This document shows, one piece after another, positions 24,780 through 37,440 of a DNA stretch of 64,000 nt. A program made the translations under genes and the position numbers. How positions within the stretch are numbered: position 1 is the stretch's first letter; every line of letters starts with the position of its first letter. The notes beneath the pieces are model-generated. The model did no database searches and was not told the DNA's origin. It saw only the letters and a list, made by a program, of their open reading frames with translations. The DNA is from Nomia melanderi (lineage: Eukaryota > Arthropoda > Insecta > Hymenoptera > Halictidae). Location: assembly GCF_051020985.1 (NCBI RefSeq), contig NC_135010.1:5392001-5456000 (forward strand). Direction: 5' to 3'.

Positions 24780-25040
24780 CCAGTCTGAAACAGCGAGAAG
24801 CGAAACGCCTGAACGAGTGAAAGCAACGAATAAACCGTGACATCATAGAGTCCGACTTTCTTGCCTGAAATTAACGTGTGACGGGTTTCGTGTGTGACGA
24901 AAGCAAGAGAAAACACCGCGCCTTCGCGTTTGTTCCTGATAGGAGAACCCAACACGTGGGAAACTCGCTTTAACATCCTCTTATGCAAATAGCGCGACGG
25001 ATTTTACGTAATTTCGCATGCGGCTTTCCAGTTGTTCACT
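24780..25040. other. Moderately GC-rich segment with an octamer motif
   Basis: Locally GC-rich, with ATGCAAAT (the POU-domain octamer) near 24,983 and several ACGTG/CACGTG E-box-like cores (CACGTG near 24,953). A 125-codon minus-strand frame (24611-24988) crosses it but has no recognisable domain and enters AT-rich DNA. Possible enhancer; inference only. Confidence 0.3.
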
Positions 25041-26639
25041 TAATAACACTCTTGTTCTTTTGCACGGTTACATATTGTTAATACTACCGAATATAATCTT
25101 GATTGTAATACACGAAATCTTAATAATAGAACTATTCAACATTTAACGTAATTAATATGCAATCTTTAGGGAAAATAAATTGAAAAGCTAGATTTAATCG
25201 ATTTAAATAAAGTAAAAATAGATTTTTTTTTATTTCTTGATATATTCATTATAGTATATAAGTACAATTATCTATTCTTGAAAGTATTTCGGATATTTAA
25301 CACTTTCAAGGTATCAATAATTAGGAAATGAGAAAACTGAGAATATATCCAAGCGTGTCAACTTATACATCAACTTTTTAGAAAATGTAATCTAAAAGTA
25401 TAATATTATACGCTTAACTTATTGTATTGCATAGTACTCTACAAAAAGATAACTGCTATTCTTTATATAAATTTCTAGTACAACTTCATAACTGTCATCT
25501 GAGAGTTTCAATTACGCTGTAAATAAAATAAAACACTTCTGTTCACCAACGCGAATTCCGAAGAATAAATGAAAAAACACCCAGTAACGCCGAAAACAAT
25601 GTTTTTCGTTATCTCCTTAACGTTAATTCCAATTAGTTCCAATTTTCGTTATACTAATTTCTTGCCTGCAATAATTCGCATATTTATTCCTATGTTTCTT
25701 GCGTTACAGTTAAGAAAAACTAGCTCGTGTTAGTTAATCGTTATCTTTTCCTTGAACGTTCTTCTGTGATAAACTTAATTTTCTACGTGATTTGATTAAA
25801 CGAATGTATCAGTTCACTGTGATTAAGTATGTACATCATGTTATTTATTCTCCATATAATGTGGTTTACATTTAAATATCTTATAATTATATGTAACTGA
25901 ACAGATGTGTTCACAATTTCCTTCGGCTTCTATTAATATTTTCTAATTTCTTTTAACTGTCAATAAGTAATACTTTTTGATACTATTTTCAGTCGAAATA
26001 CATATCTAATTACCCTCAACTTAAGATATTGATGGATAGAAAAAGAAAGTTCAGGTGAAATGGAAACATTATAAGCAAATGAATATTCATCTTACTCGTG
26101 TAAACGACACGTTTTATAGATTTTCTCTTATTTTACACTTACTTCAACAAAAGTGAAGTCGTTCCACTTTATGTGAATTATGTAAATACACGCAGAAATG
26201 TAATCCTAATTACTTAGAAATCTGTATCTACTCGAAAATAATAATTATTTAAATATTTTTCTATAGTCTCATATGTCTAAATATTTATTTTTAACAGAAA
26301 AACGTTACTTCTAAATCTTCTAAATTCTAAAAATTCAAAAATAATTTCTAATACTATTTGTTACTAAGAAGAGAACAAACATTGTTTCACAATCACATGT
26401 TTCTAAGCATTTGTTGTTAGGTAGAGATGAACCAGTTAACTATATTTATGGGTGTACCAGTCATCATGGAACCCTAAATAACATTAATTTTTTCAACAAT
26501 TAATTATTTATTTTATCAAATGTACACGTACACAATTCTTTTTCACTTTTCGTTAGGTGCTGACTTTAATATATGTTACGTGCGGTTATCCTGCAGCCAA
26601 ACATTTGCCTGCTATCTCGTATTTCTATTCTCTTCTCAG

Positions 26640-26750
26640 CTAAAACTGTTCGAGCGAATTGCAACACGTCGTTTATATAATTATCCGAATATTGTGATTC
26701 GCGAGACCGCTCCAAAATTCAGAAACGCCAGCAAGGACAAACGTGCAATG
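26640..26750 (+). other. Isolated exon-like segment, 37 codons
   Basis: A strong acceptor (TATTCTCTTCTCAG) at 26,639 and a strong donor (ATG/GTAAGTGA) at 26,751 bound 111 bases that are open in only one frame (37 codons, starting LKLFERIATRRLYNY). The peptide is basic and matches nothing I recognise. No partner exons were found. It could be an internal exon of a long-intron gene, an untranslated exon, or chance. Confidence 0.3.
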
Positions 26751-26999
26751 GTAAGTGAATTCTTAATGCGTGTATACGTGTTTGGTTTGAAGGATTGCTG
26801 ATAAATGATGCACGTGCCGTGAGAATCTACGCGGCACGCCGATTCCGCGCGAAAGTAAATTCTGTGTTGAAAATCATCTTCGCGACCCGAAACAGAAACA
26901 ACTAAGGTAAATTTACCAATAATTAACCAGTTAAGCGCATAAGGACAGCACATTAAATAAATATAGGTATATTAATATTATATTAAAAACAGACCATTA

Positions 27000-27000
<1 letters not shown>

Positions 27001-27039
<39 letters not shown>
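27001..27039 (+). repeat. (CA)n microsatellite
   Basis: About 19 uninterrupted CA dinucleotides in AT-rich DNA. Confidence 0.98.
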
Positions 27040-29389
27040 CCATTATCATCAGGCTATCAAAAATCTCATTTCTTTATGACTTCGCAAAATGATGTGCAAA
27101 TTTTGCTAAAATTTCATTTATATATTAAATTAGGAACTATAAAAGTGTCCTGAAATTTGTTTAGACTTTTATAGAACTCATGACAATGAAAAATCGAACT
27201 TGAATGTAAAAGGTACATATTACTGGCCATGTTGATGGATAATTATATTGCCGGTAATAAATATAATCAATATAAATAAATATATTATATTATAATAATT
27301 ATTATAATAATAAATAAGCAGTTATATATATATTTATTATATTTATTATAATTTCATTCAATATATTCCACAAACATTTATATTCATTATAGTTTACAAA
27401 TTTATTTATTATTCATATAAATATTTATGTTTATAATATAAATATGTTGTCCTCATAGTTAGCGGGTAGTTACGGAAATATTTACATCAACGTCGACGTC
27501 CTCGCCAACAAACGATAATGGGAAATCCCATGTTGTGGCGCTTAATCGCCTTTTTAAAGGCAATAAAGTCAACGAAAGAAACAATACCTGTCCTTCATGG
27601 TCCGCAGAAGACATAACATGACACAGGAAACATTGTAAATGCACTTTTGTTATGCGTGCGAAAATGAACTTTTAAATGCCCTTTTACCTGATGAAATTCT
27701 TATAAGTTTGATATCAAAAGTTTCCTATAATTCATTTCTAAATAATAATAATCGGTATTACGTCAGTCGTTTGAGTATTGAGATGGTTAATAATGTATAA
27801 AATGTTACTAAAATTTTGTTAAGGAATAAGAATAATTAATAAAAGGCAATATGATGATAATACTTTACAATAATTGAAATCAATTTCATATAAATATATA
27901 TTTGAATTAGGTTTATATTTATGTATGAATGTAATCAGTGTAAATTATGTTTATATCTCGTATCAATTAAAATCAATGAATATAAAGTAATTGTTTACTG
28001 TATATTATTTCCATTATGAAACATCATTTTAATAAAATCTTGAGAGGTAAATATTATATATTACTAATAAAATACTAACACAAAATATCTTACTTAAATT
28101 AATTATAGTAGAACAGAGAGAAAATAGAATAATATTATATTCCTATAGAAATAAAACGGTCTGTTCATCTTGTTACGACAATGCAAAAACAACAAGAACG
28201 TTGAAATGAAATCAACAGAAGGAAAGACTACGCATCGTATTAATCTTATCATGAATGGACTTCTTAGAAAGGCGAGGGTCAGGTCATGTGCTGAACAGAA
28301 TCTTTACGAATCACGCAAAACATTCGTACAAGACATTCAAATTTCTGCTCGTTAGACAGATTAATTAAAAAAATTAAAAATTAAAACATTAAAAACTTAA
28401 AAAGTTAAAAAGATTAAACATTTTTAGATGACTTCTTATCAATGTGTATTAAAAATGACAGACAGTTACAATTATAAATATTATATAATTCATCTGAATC
28501 TCTTGCGAAACCTCAAATATTTACTTGCATTCAAATTCAATGTTCATATGAATTTTATTTTATTCAACACAGAGACAGATGCAATTATATTCTAATAACA
28601 TAAAAAGCAGAACGACCAATTAAAGGTTTAACTTGAAATTTAATTCATATATGAGTATATACTTTGAAATCCTGAAATAATTCATTAATTTTCTTTGTTA
28701 GAATGCTCAGTCGAAAGAAAATTTCGTTGTGTTCTATTATTATATAATCCTCAGGTTTGTCAACAAATCATTAATTAAGTCATTAATTATAATGTAGACT
28801 ACAATCAATTCCAGAAAAAGTGGCAATTTTCAACTTCAAAGATACATCATGTTTGAACAAGCTCCTAAAATCAAACCACTCAAAATTCCCAGCATATCAT
28901 AAATCTAAATCCTACCCTCCTAATATCCTCTAATTTTTGTCTTACATATTGGATCAACATTTACAGCCAAGCCACAATTTCCCAGAATAACAATTAGATA
29001 CATAATTGAAGACACGATACCAGATACAATTATATACACTGGAAAATTCCATTCGATTAAAACGATGCACCTTATATCCTCTAAGATGCTGCAAGAAACG
29101 TGTCCTTTGTTTTGAAAATGCTCTAAGTCATTTCAAGTATCAAAAATCATATTTCCCTATCAATTACACACAACATTACACAGTTACAATAAATTCTCGT
29201 TTTTCAAAACTAAATATTGTTGAAAATTTGTTGCATAGTATAAAATATTTTTAATCTATTCGAACACAAACGTTTAAATACCTCGAAACTAAAAATATAT
29301 AACTTAGTCCAATTTCAAAATATACAGCACATATACAATATTGACTTCGTTGTTAATTTATGTATATTTTTTTGTTAGTCAGTTTCAAA

Positions 29390-29700
29390 AGAATGTCGTC
29401 TGTACCTCATCGAGAACTATTGAATATTTCTGGTGAAGAACTTTCGACTGCAAAGGGTTAATTTTCTTGTGATCCGCTAAAATAACAAAGCAGTTTCGCA
29501 GGAAAAGATCAATAACGATTCGAGGATCCTTCGTAAGAACTCATTAAATATACGTTTGTGCAGATTGAAATATTTAAATATCTAAATTATCTTTTAGATT
29601 AAATGTTTAATTATTTACTGAATTAAATTATTTATTTTTTTAATTAATGGTTCTGTTAGGTGAAAAATAGTATTGAAAGATGCCTTTGACACATTGACTA
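29390..29700 (+). repeat. Dispersed ~300 bp repeat, copy 1
   Basis: Colinear with 37830-38115: TATCGAGAA-like, ACGACTTTTGAGTACAAAGG-like, TTCTTGTGATTC-like, then CTAAATTATCTTTTAGAT and TATTTATTTTTTTAATTAA with TTCTGTTGGATGAAAAAT-like sequence. The similarity spans a MITE end and its flank, so this is a larger repeated unit than the MITE alone. Confidence 0.55.
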
Positions 29701-29848
29701 CTGAGGTCTACTTAACCGGTCTACATGTGTTAGCCCTATACCCTAAAACCAGTATACAAGTCATGTCTCCTATTGCATTATAAAGCAATAAAATAACTGA
29801 AAGTACAGGGAAAGTTTCCATATTCTCCATCGGTAGTCAACGTGTTAA
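29686..29848. mobile_element. TTAA MITE (TTAACACGTTGACTGCC family), short copy d
   Basis: Left end TTGACACATTGACTACTGAG; right end CGGTAGTCAACGTGTTAA. About 163 bp, shorter than the other copies and with a diverged interior. The left TTAA has mutated to TTGA. Confidence 0.6.
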
Positions 29849-30082
29849 CCTGTTAACTGTGGAATTTAATTTCAGAAATCTCTGACAATGCTTGCAAAGA
29901 AATCAAATAATGAAGTGTATACTCGTCTAACACAGGCCAAATGCACCTATAATATATTCTAACGAACAGCTAAAGCAACATGAAGAAGAGTTATACGTTT
30001 ATCTGAAAAACTAAATAATTTATTGTTGAAAGAATTAATATCATTTTAATTATAAGATGACGTATATACTCCTCGAACACAG

Positions 30083-30519
30083 TTAACCCTTTGCCCTACA
30101 ATATTATCTCAGACTCGTGAAGATTTCAAATAGAATTTAACAAACATAAATATTATTCAATTCGTTTCTGTTATCAATGATTATATACCTTAGATCACTC
30201 GTCGACAAAGAATAAATTTGTAACTTCCTCTTATTCTCAATAAATTATTAACACGTTGACTGCCACAAAAAAATACCAGCATTTTACGTATCACTTGTTC
30301 CTTTGTAGCAAAGATAAAAAGGAACAAATATTAATTATCTGCTAGCACAATTCTTACGTTACACTGTTATCTATTTATTTATTTACTTATGAATTATAAT
30401 TGTTTTCAGGTCATTTCGAAGCTCCGGTTCCATGGGACCACTGTGCCAATGAAAGTGTTAATAACAAAGTAGCTATAATCGATCACTCTTTAGAAAGAAA
30501 TGATAGAGCAAAAAGTTAA
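30083..30519 (+). mobile_element. TTAA MITE (TTAACCCTTTGCCCTAC family) split by a nested MITE
   Basis: Left end TTAACCCTTTGCCCTACAAT and right end GATAGAGCAAAAAGTTAA. Its body matches 21807-22053 and 11827-12079 but is interrupted at 30248-30461 by a member of a different MITE family. Without the insert it would be about 223 bp. Confidence 0.8.
30248..30461. mobile_element. TTAA MITE (TTAACACGTTGACTGCC family), copy c, nested
   Basis: Begins TTAACACGTTGACTGCCACA and ends CAATGAAAGTGTTAA. It sits inside another MITE. The flanks read TTA-TTAA[insert]TTAA-TAAC, while the uninterrupted relative at about 21,990 reads CTA-TTAA-TGACC. The insertion therefore duplicated TTAA, as piggyBac-type elements do. 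Confidence 0.85.
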
Positions 30520-30544
30520 CTGGTTAAAATCCAATGATCAAACT

Positions 30545-31200
30545 CTAAAAGCCTAAGCTGCTTGCTCCGGCGTCACTCACCGGTATGAGGATCATTCTCG
30601 CTGAACCGCGTGTAGTTCGTCGTTGCGCTAGGCGTGCGTCCCTTTTGCTGTCGTTACCTATCGTAGCCTGCCGGCTGTCTGATCACGCAGTGTGAAAAAG
30701 AAAAACGTCCGATTAACGCTCGTAACCGAGTCGAACTGAGTGCACCACAGAAAAGCGGAGAGACGTGATGCCCGACGAGTAACTGGCCGTGTCCCCACCA
30801 CGGTTTTACTCACGGGCCGGTGTCACGTTTACTCATCAGGCACGAATCCTTCGGCGCGCGCGCGGCCGTGCCCACCAGGTCGTTACTTCGCTGGAAATGC
30901 CCGACCGTAATGGTTTCATTGTCAGGAAATCCCGGACGGGGCCACCGGTGGGAGCGAAACACGTCATAGTCGTAAATCGTTGATACGATTGTCGGCTAGA
31001 AACCAATGAACTTTCGTCTGTATCTCGGAAATGATGGGAGATACGGGCCTGCGTGATGAATCGGTTTGTAACCACGTTCCTCCTCTATGAACAAGCCAAA
31101 TCTCGCCAAGATTGCTTCACGCAGTCACGAACAGTGTCGTTTAGAGCGAGTTCCGACGTGAACGTCAATGAAATAGCGAGGTTGAAATTTTAGGTCATCC
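30545..31200 (-). promoter_or_regulatory. GC-rich island with a possible minus-strand first exon ending at 30581
   Basis: CpG-rich block. On the minus strand a strong donor, CCG/GTGAGTGACG, follows at 30,580. The last 15 bases before it read ATGATCCTCATACCG. This could be a 5' exon of a minus-strand gene; the serpin (acceptor at 18,424) is the nearest one. No transcript evidence is available here. Confidence 0.3.
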
Positions 31201-33399
31201 CGCGTCTATCTGGACAAGATCTGGATACATTCTTTCCCAGAATTGAAGAGGATGCTCAAAGGTGTTCGTTTCAAGTTGGATAATAAGGCTGACACCAGTG
31301 ACTTCGTTTGTTGAAAGTAGAGCAACAGGATTTTTCGTTTGCGGAATGATGGGATTCGACCGCATTTACAAGAATCTAACGAATGTAATGGCGATTATGT
31401 ACATAATTGAATGTGGGTTTTGTAGCTGGTGTGTGGAACTTTCGTTTCCTTTTTGTTTCGCTTCGATAGCTGCATTCGTTCTCGAGATACAGACGAAAGT
31501 TCATTAATGGATAAATAAGTACTTAGCAAAAAAGCTTTCAGGCAATGTTTCAAACCATTGAAATGACTAATTACGAAAGCACATGCAACGATGCCTAAAG
31601 GAACGCTAAAAAGGAAGTACCTAAAGAACCTAGTAAAGGGCCTACCAGAAAAATAAACAATACAGAGTAACCTCGCTGGATGTTCCATCTTTATGATATG
31701 TATATAAATGTTATAAAAGTTTTCCAAATGTCCAGACAAATTACAAAAAAAAATTGGGAAAAAAAGGAAAATTAGTTTTCAACCGATTCTTGTTGATTTT
31801 ACGCTGCCCATGTGATTCATGTTCAAATGATCCGAGACAAGGCGCGATGATCAACGTGTAACGCATCGGCGTTGCAAATAATTGTTACGCTGGCTCATTA
31901 TGCGGTTTTTTAACACACTTTCTTACTTTCTCGATAATAAAATCCTGGAATTTTTGTATTTGATTTAGGGATAATCGAATAATTGAATTAGTGAATTAGA
32001 AACTGTGGAATGTCATCTATGTTTTGTACATTCTTTAGGAATGAAAGTAACCATTCATTGAATGCAAAATGGATAATGCTTATTTCCTATTTCAGAGTTG
32101 TGTATATACTTTTAACTATGAATTGATTATAAAATTAATAATTATCTAATCGCATGTTTATTCTTGTTCTCTGGTCAATAACCGATTACTTAGTGTTTCA
32201 TGGTATGTCTGGACAAAATGGCTTTCTTACTTCATGGTAGGTTCTTTATATTTATTAATTGGAATATTATTTTGATTATATGGCGTATTTGTAGATATAA
32301 ACACATCAGTACAGCATTTTTGGATGCCATTGCTAATAATTTGTGCAATAACGCAACCTTTGTAGCTGAATCATATAAATTATGATGAAACCAACTTCTA
32401 AATTTATTCTGATACATATTTACTGTGTGATTCAGTTAAAAAACAGATATGTTTGTAATGATATGGCTACCAAGCCTTGAAATTTTACATTCCTACTGTT
32501 TTTAATGGTTCTAGCGGTACAAAAAATTCTTGAATTCTCTATTTATCAACAGAAGTAAGTGATTTATATAATTTCTGTAGACATTTCACAAATTAGTATG
32601 CAAATTAAACATGATTTCCTTATAAATATCTTCCCTCTATATTGGACAAATTTCTTTTCAACGAACGAACCAGTTTTTAAAATTTGCAATGCAAATCCAA
32701 TCTTGAAAAGGAAAATATATCTGAGTCTTCATATCCTTAGGAATGAAGCGAAAAAAATTACTTCAGGCCAATCAAGTTGGACATTACATAGCAATCACAG
32801 TAACTCACGAAAATATCCAAACACTGCATGTAAAACTGTCATCACTTCGAATTGTTGTAACTTTTTGAAACAATCGTACAACAATCCGGCTAAACATATT
32901 TTAAAGTGTCAAGCTTCAAATTTTATAATTTTAAATCAGTTTTTCGAAAGATATTTTTACATCATCTAACAAACAAAAATATGAGGATACTTTTCTCCTT
33001 CTAAATTGTGAAAATTCAAACATCTCTAAAACCACTGAAAAATATTGTCCATAACTAAACCCATCATAATATTAAAGATTAAAATCTCATCTTTACAATG
33101 GATCCCCAAAAATGATTATATTTCTTTTCACGAAGTTATCACCAAACTATAGATCTTTGTGCAAATTCAAATTTTTCAGAACATAATTAGGAAAGTAGAA
33201 TTACAATAGAAAATGGTTTTCCCTAACGAACATTATAGAAATCATTACACTTATTTCATATAAGCAACGTACCGTGTAAGTATTGTACAATTTTATACAT
33301 TCATATAACATTCATAAATATTTTATGCAATTTTACACATCTGCTCAAATAATTTTACACTTCCAAATTTCCAGTAGATGCATAAAAATCTACAGTTTA

Positions 33400-33840
33400 G
33401 GTGTTATAAGGTTCAAAGTGCCCACAGTCTTTCACAGTACGTTCGAGCAGTTCGAGAACCGTCGCACCTTTGATCAACGATTTCGGCGATAATAACCTAT
33501 CGCAATCGCTGGATCACATTGACTTGCATTTCCACGTTATCCGAAGTTGTTTAGAATGCGTGAGGCAATTTCTCTGGTCCCTTCCGGATTTTTTCCTCGC
33601 CGCTGTACGAACAATCTGATATTCGTCTTTGGCGCAGCGCCAGTGAAAGCTTATCGAAACGCCTCGGCGTTCGTGAATTTTCGAATCGCCAGGTCGAAAT
33701 CATTGACTCGGATCATTGACGGGTCAAACGTGGTAACGAGCAATTAAACAGAACGCTTCGAGCAACGTCAGAGCCAATTAAGCGGTATTGCGTCACCGTC
33801 TGCGATTTGATCAACGGCCAACAAAAATCGGCTCACTCTT
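33400..33840. other. GC-rich island, non-coding
   Basis: GC-rich block with open frames of 66-69 codons that match nothing known. Bounded by AT-rich sequence on both sides. Confidence 0.3.
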
Positions 33841-33939
33841 GGCTCTCGAATTTGTCTATTCTTTCCATTTCGGATGAATCGAAGAGTTTTTTTTAGAAAA
33901 CACTGTGAGTACTAAAATTGGGAAATTTTGTTTTTCATT

Positions 33940-34085
33940 GTGCCAGTATACAATTAGTATACAACTAGTAATATACAGGTAGTATACAACTAGTAGTATA
34001 AAAATGTTATACAATTAATAGTACACAAGTAGTATTCAGTTAGTAGTATACTAGTGTAATTACACAGTTTAGTAGTATACAATTT
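33940..34085 (+). repeat. Degenerate GTATACAACTAGTA tandem repeat
   Basis: Some ten imperfect iterations of a 12-18 base unit based on AGTATACAACTAGTA. It is AT-rich and non-coding, next to the island at 33.4-33.84 kb. Confidence 0.75.
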
Positions 34086-34394
34086 CAGCACAATTTTCCT
34101 TTCTGTAAGAAGTCACCAATAACACTAATAACTCTAATAGATAATATTATTATGATAGAACGATGTAATATATTCAACGTAAATCGCATTAACCTATGAA
34201 ACGCCTTCTTCGATTAGAAGGAACATTTTTATAGGATAAATTGCCTTTGAAATTTCGTTTTAATCGTGAACTCTGTGGCAAGTCAAATTACTTTAATGGA
34301 GATTGATATTTCATTATACGTAACTAAAAATTGCACTATTAACTCTGAACAGGATTTGTAGAATTCTTTTTGATTCATAGTCTTTGAAAGAAAT

Positions 34395-34619
34395 TTAACA
34401 CTGGAACTACGGAGCAATTGAAATGACTTAATTCTATTTTTTTATCAAAATTAGAACAACACATTTCTCGAGATTTGAAGGGCCTCTTATTCTTGTATCT
34501 ATACAAACATAGAAATTTATTTTACAATCTCTCGCACAAGTGTCCTCATAATTTACATACTTGCAAAATAAAAATTCTGAAATGGGTTGATTTAACCTGT
34601 TTGATATTTCTACTATTAA
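34395..34619. mobile_element. TTAA MITE (TTAACACT family), diverged copy
   Basis: Left end TTAACACTGGAACTACGGAG; the complement of the right end starts TTAATAGTAGAAATATCAAA. The interior includes CTGAAATGGGTTGATTTAAC, matching the AGGAATTGGTCATTTTGACC-type block of 10483-10708. Confidence 0.55.
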
Positions 34620-36895
34620 CCTGCTTAGAAACAAAACAAATTTAAAGGGAAAGAAAACAAAGATTTGAAATACGTAAATAACTTTGAACAATTTATTCAG
34701 AGTTGATTTACTATATGAAAATATGCTTTAACAAACATCGAACTGCAGTTACGAGCCTGAAATCACCGTAATTGGCTTAACAACGTTTTGTTTTCAGACC
34801 CCATTAACCATGCTGGCTGAGAAAGATGAACTCAACGATCTGTTATATAATCTATCTCTAGACATAATTGTAGCCGTTTCGATGAAAATCAGAAATAATC
34901 ACCAGGCTACAAATGAACCTTGACGATATTTTAAATGCAAGAACCAGTTTGTCTGTCCAATATTAGTTCCATCGTGATGCGGTTTCGTAATCATTTTTAT
35001 AGAGGAAATGGTGATCTCATATCTAACATTCTTTTTTATCGTATTCAATTTGACATGCCACTCGATAACTCAAAGAAAAGAAACTTAAAATTGATTCATT
35101 TCCAATTCGTATTTCTATGATTAAATGTAATTGTTATAAATATAACGCTGTGTTTTAAATTTCAGTAAATCAGTTTTTCCCTGTAACATAGTAAATGTTA
35201 CTTTTTTTTTAATGGCGTAGTAAGATAAGAAAATTAGTATTCATGTAACATTTGTCTATTCAACTGCTAGCAGAAAATTAATCATCCATATCGTAACGTA
35301 TACGTCGTTTGCAAATACAGAGTATAGATACTTATTATTTTGCATTTACTTTCAGTACTAGGTATTCATTTTATAATCAATTCATTTTCCTATACCATAA
35401 TATTTTTTCTCCAAATTATATATTAAATTTAAATTTCCGTCACGTAGATTGAAGTATTAAAAAATCAATTTAAAGGAAATATTAGGTCGTCTCATAATTC
35501 GCGGTTTATTTTTCTACCATATATGTATAAAAATATGAAAAACAGATAATTCCAATTTGTATTTCTTTTTCATGGAGATAAATAAATTACAATGAATGTA
35601 TTATGTCTTCACAGGACAGCAACAATTAATTATATTACTTTCTAAATGTTATACATCCAGTTGTTACATTGTTATTGTCACAATATTTTTTATCATTGTT
35701 TATTGTAGAAAAAATATCATTTTAGAAAAAAAGAATATATATGTATATATAGAGAGAAAGATACATTATATTCTATATATTTAGAGAAAATAATATTTTA
35801 TTAAATATAAAATTCTTATAATTTCATAAAAGTTTAGTTACCCGAGTCCTCGTACCGCTTTGTGATTACAAAATGTAACGTGAAAAGTAGAAACACGCTG
35901 CAGCACGAACTTCTGAGACGACCTAATAGAATAGATAGGGTCCTTGTTTTGTAGTAATAATCCTTTTTGTGAATTCGCACGTTTGTAATTCTATGCGCGA
36001 ACACGTTTACTATTCTGAACGCGAGAGACCTTCCTTCTAAACTTTCTGACTCTATGATTCAGAATTAAGTGTGCATATTTTTCTAATTCTTTGACATACT
36101 GTATTGATTAAATAAATAATAGATCCGTAAATAATTTTTTTACCGAACCCGAAAATAATTTTTAAAACAAAAATTTAATATTTGTAACATTAATTTAGCA
36201 ATAGTGATTGTTGACCATAATAATTAATTTAATTCATTAATACTGGTAAAACTAAATCAGAATTAACATCCAATTAAAGGAAAGACATTATTATTTGATT
36301 GTGATATTCAGAGTGGACTGACAATCATAGCACAAATAGAATGAAACAAATTTTTTAGTTTACAAATACCATTAAAACAATAGAATAACTTTATATTCTA
36401 CTAGTTTATTCTTAAAAACATTATAATTGAAAATCAATCTGCTATTAAAAAACAATTCAAGAACTCAAATTACCTGACATCTTCATTTCGAATTACAAAA
36501 CTATAAACCTGTTTTATCGATAATTGACACAAACACGTCATTTTATTGCATTTAAACCAAATACATAAACCTAAATTTTTTCCGTAAAATAACAAAAACA
36601 ATAATAAACTATTCTTAATAGAATTGAACAAAATTCAATATTACTATTATATTAACCTACATGTCTCTATAATACAAAACTGTAATTAAAAACAACTACA
36701 ACTTTTCAGTTAAATTAACTACGAACTTATATATATATATACAGAGTCACATATTTTCATTAACATACTAATGTTCCCAAATTCCATCCAGAAATAAACA
36801 AAAAAAAACCAACATTTGGACACAACTTTTCTTTAATTAAATTCAGAACTTTCCAAAAACAGTTCAATACGATGAAATCTTTAATTATTACTTAC

Positions 36896-37400
36896 CTGCA
36901 TATTTCTCAAGAACATCGTTAGAAACCGAAATTCCTACCGCTAGAGTCCAAAAAGTCCTGTAAAAGTCTTATTGTCAGAAGTCTTTACAGAAACCAAAGT
37001 AGAAATTACGTTTTTCAAAGTTCACGTTCGATATTGCGACGCAATCGACAATGATTCACGGTTGTTCTGAAGCTAAACGTGCCGCAAAGGACTTGAAGAA
37101 GATGCAGCTTCGATCCTCTTTTTCATATCCATTTATACTCGGACACAGTTGCGTGAACCCGTGTTTCTGCCGTACGAAATATGCGTCGCGCTGGGAAAAT
37201 CCCAGCAGCGTCGTCGATTACCAGGACCTGTATATCGGTCCACGTGAGTTTTCTCTCGTCCGCTTTGTCTCGTCGCATCTCCGTAATCGGAGCTCTTTGT
37301 TAATCTTTTACGGTCGTCGGCCGACACGTTCCCAGAACTTAATGTTTACCAATAGTACTCCCGCATGTGCGGAGCAACGTTTGCCGATCTCTGAATTATC
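36896..37400 (-). promoter_or_regulatory. GC-rich island plus possible minus-strand exon ending at 36896
   Basis: A GC-rich island (about 37,030-37,400) is followed on the minus strand by a segment ending ATGCAG/GTAAGTAA at 36,896, an excellent donor. A plus-strand open frame (37051-37473) runs through the island and into a MITE, so it is unlikely to be coding. As at 30.6 kb, this may be a first exon of a minus-strand transcript. Confidence 0.3.
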
Positions 37401-37440
37401 TGGGGGAAAAACACTGATTTCATGTGGGTCAACCAGTCTT

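Noticed and set aside
32559..32969. 136-codon frame in AT-rich DNA
   Set aside because: No domain, no convincing splice context and N/I/K/F-rich composition as expected for translated AT-rich sequence.
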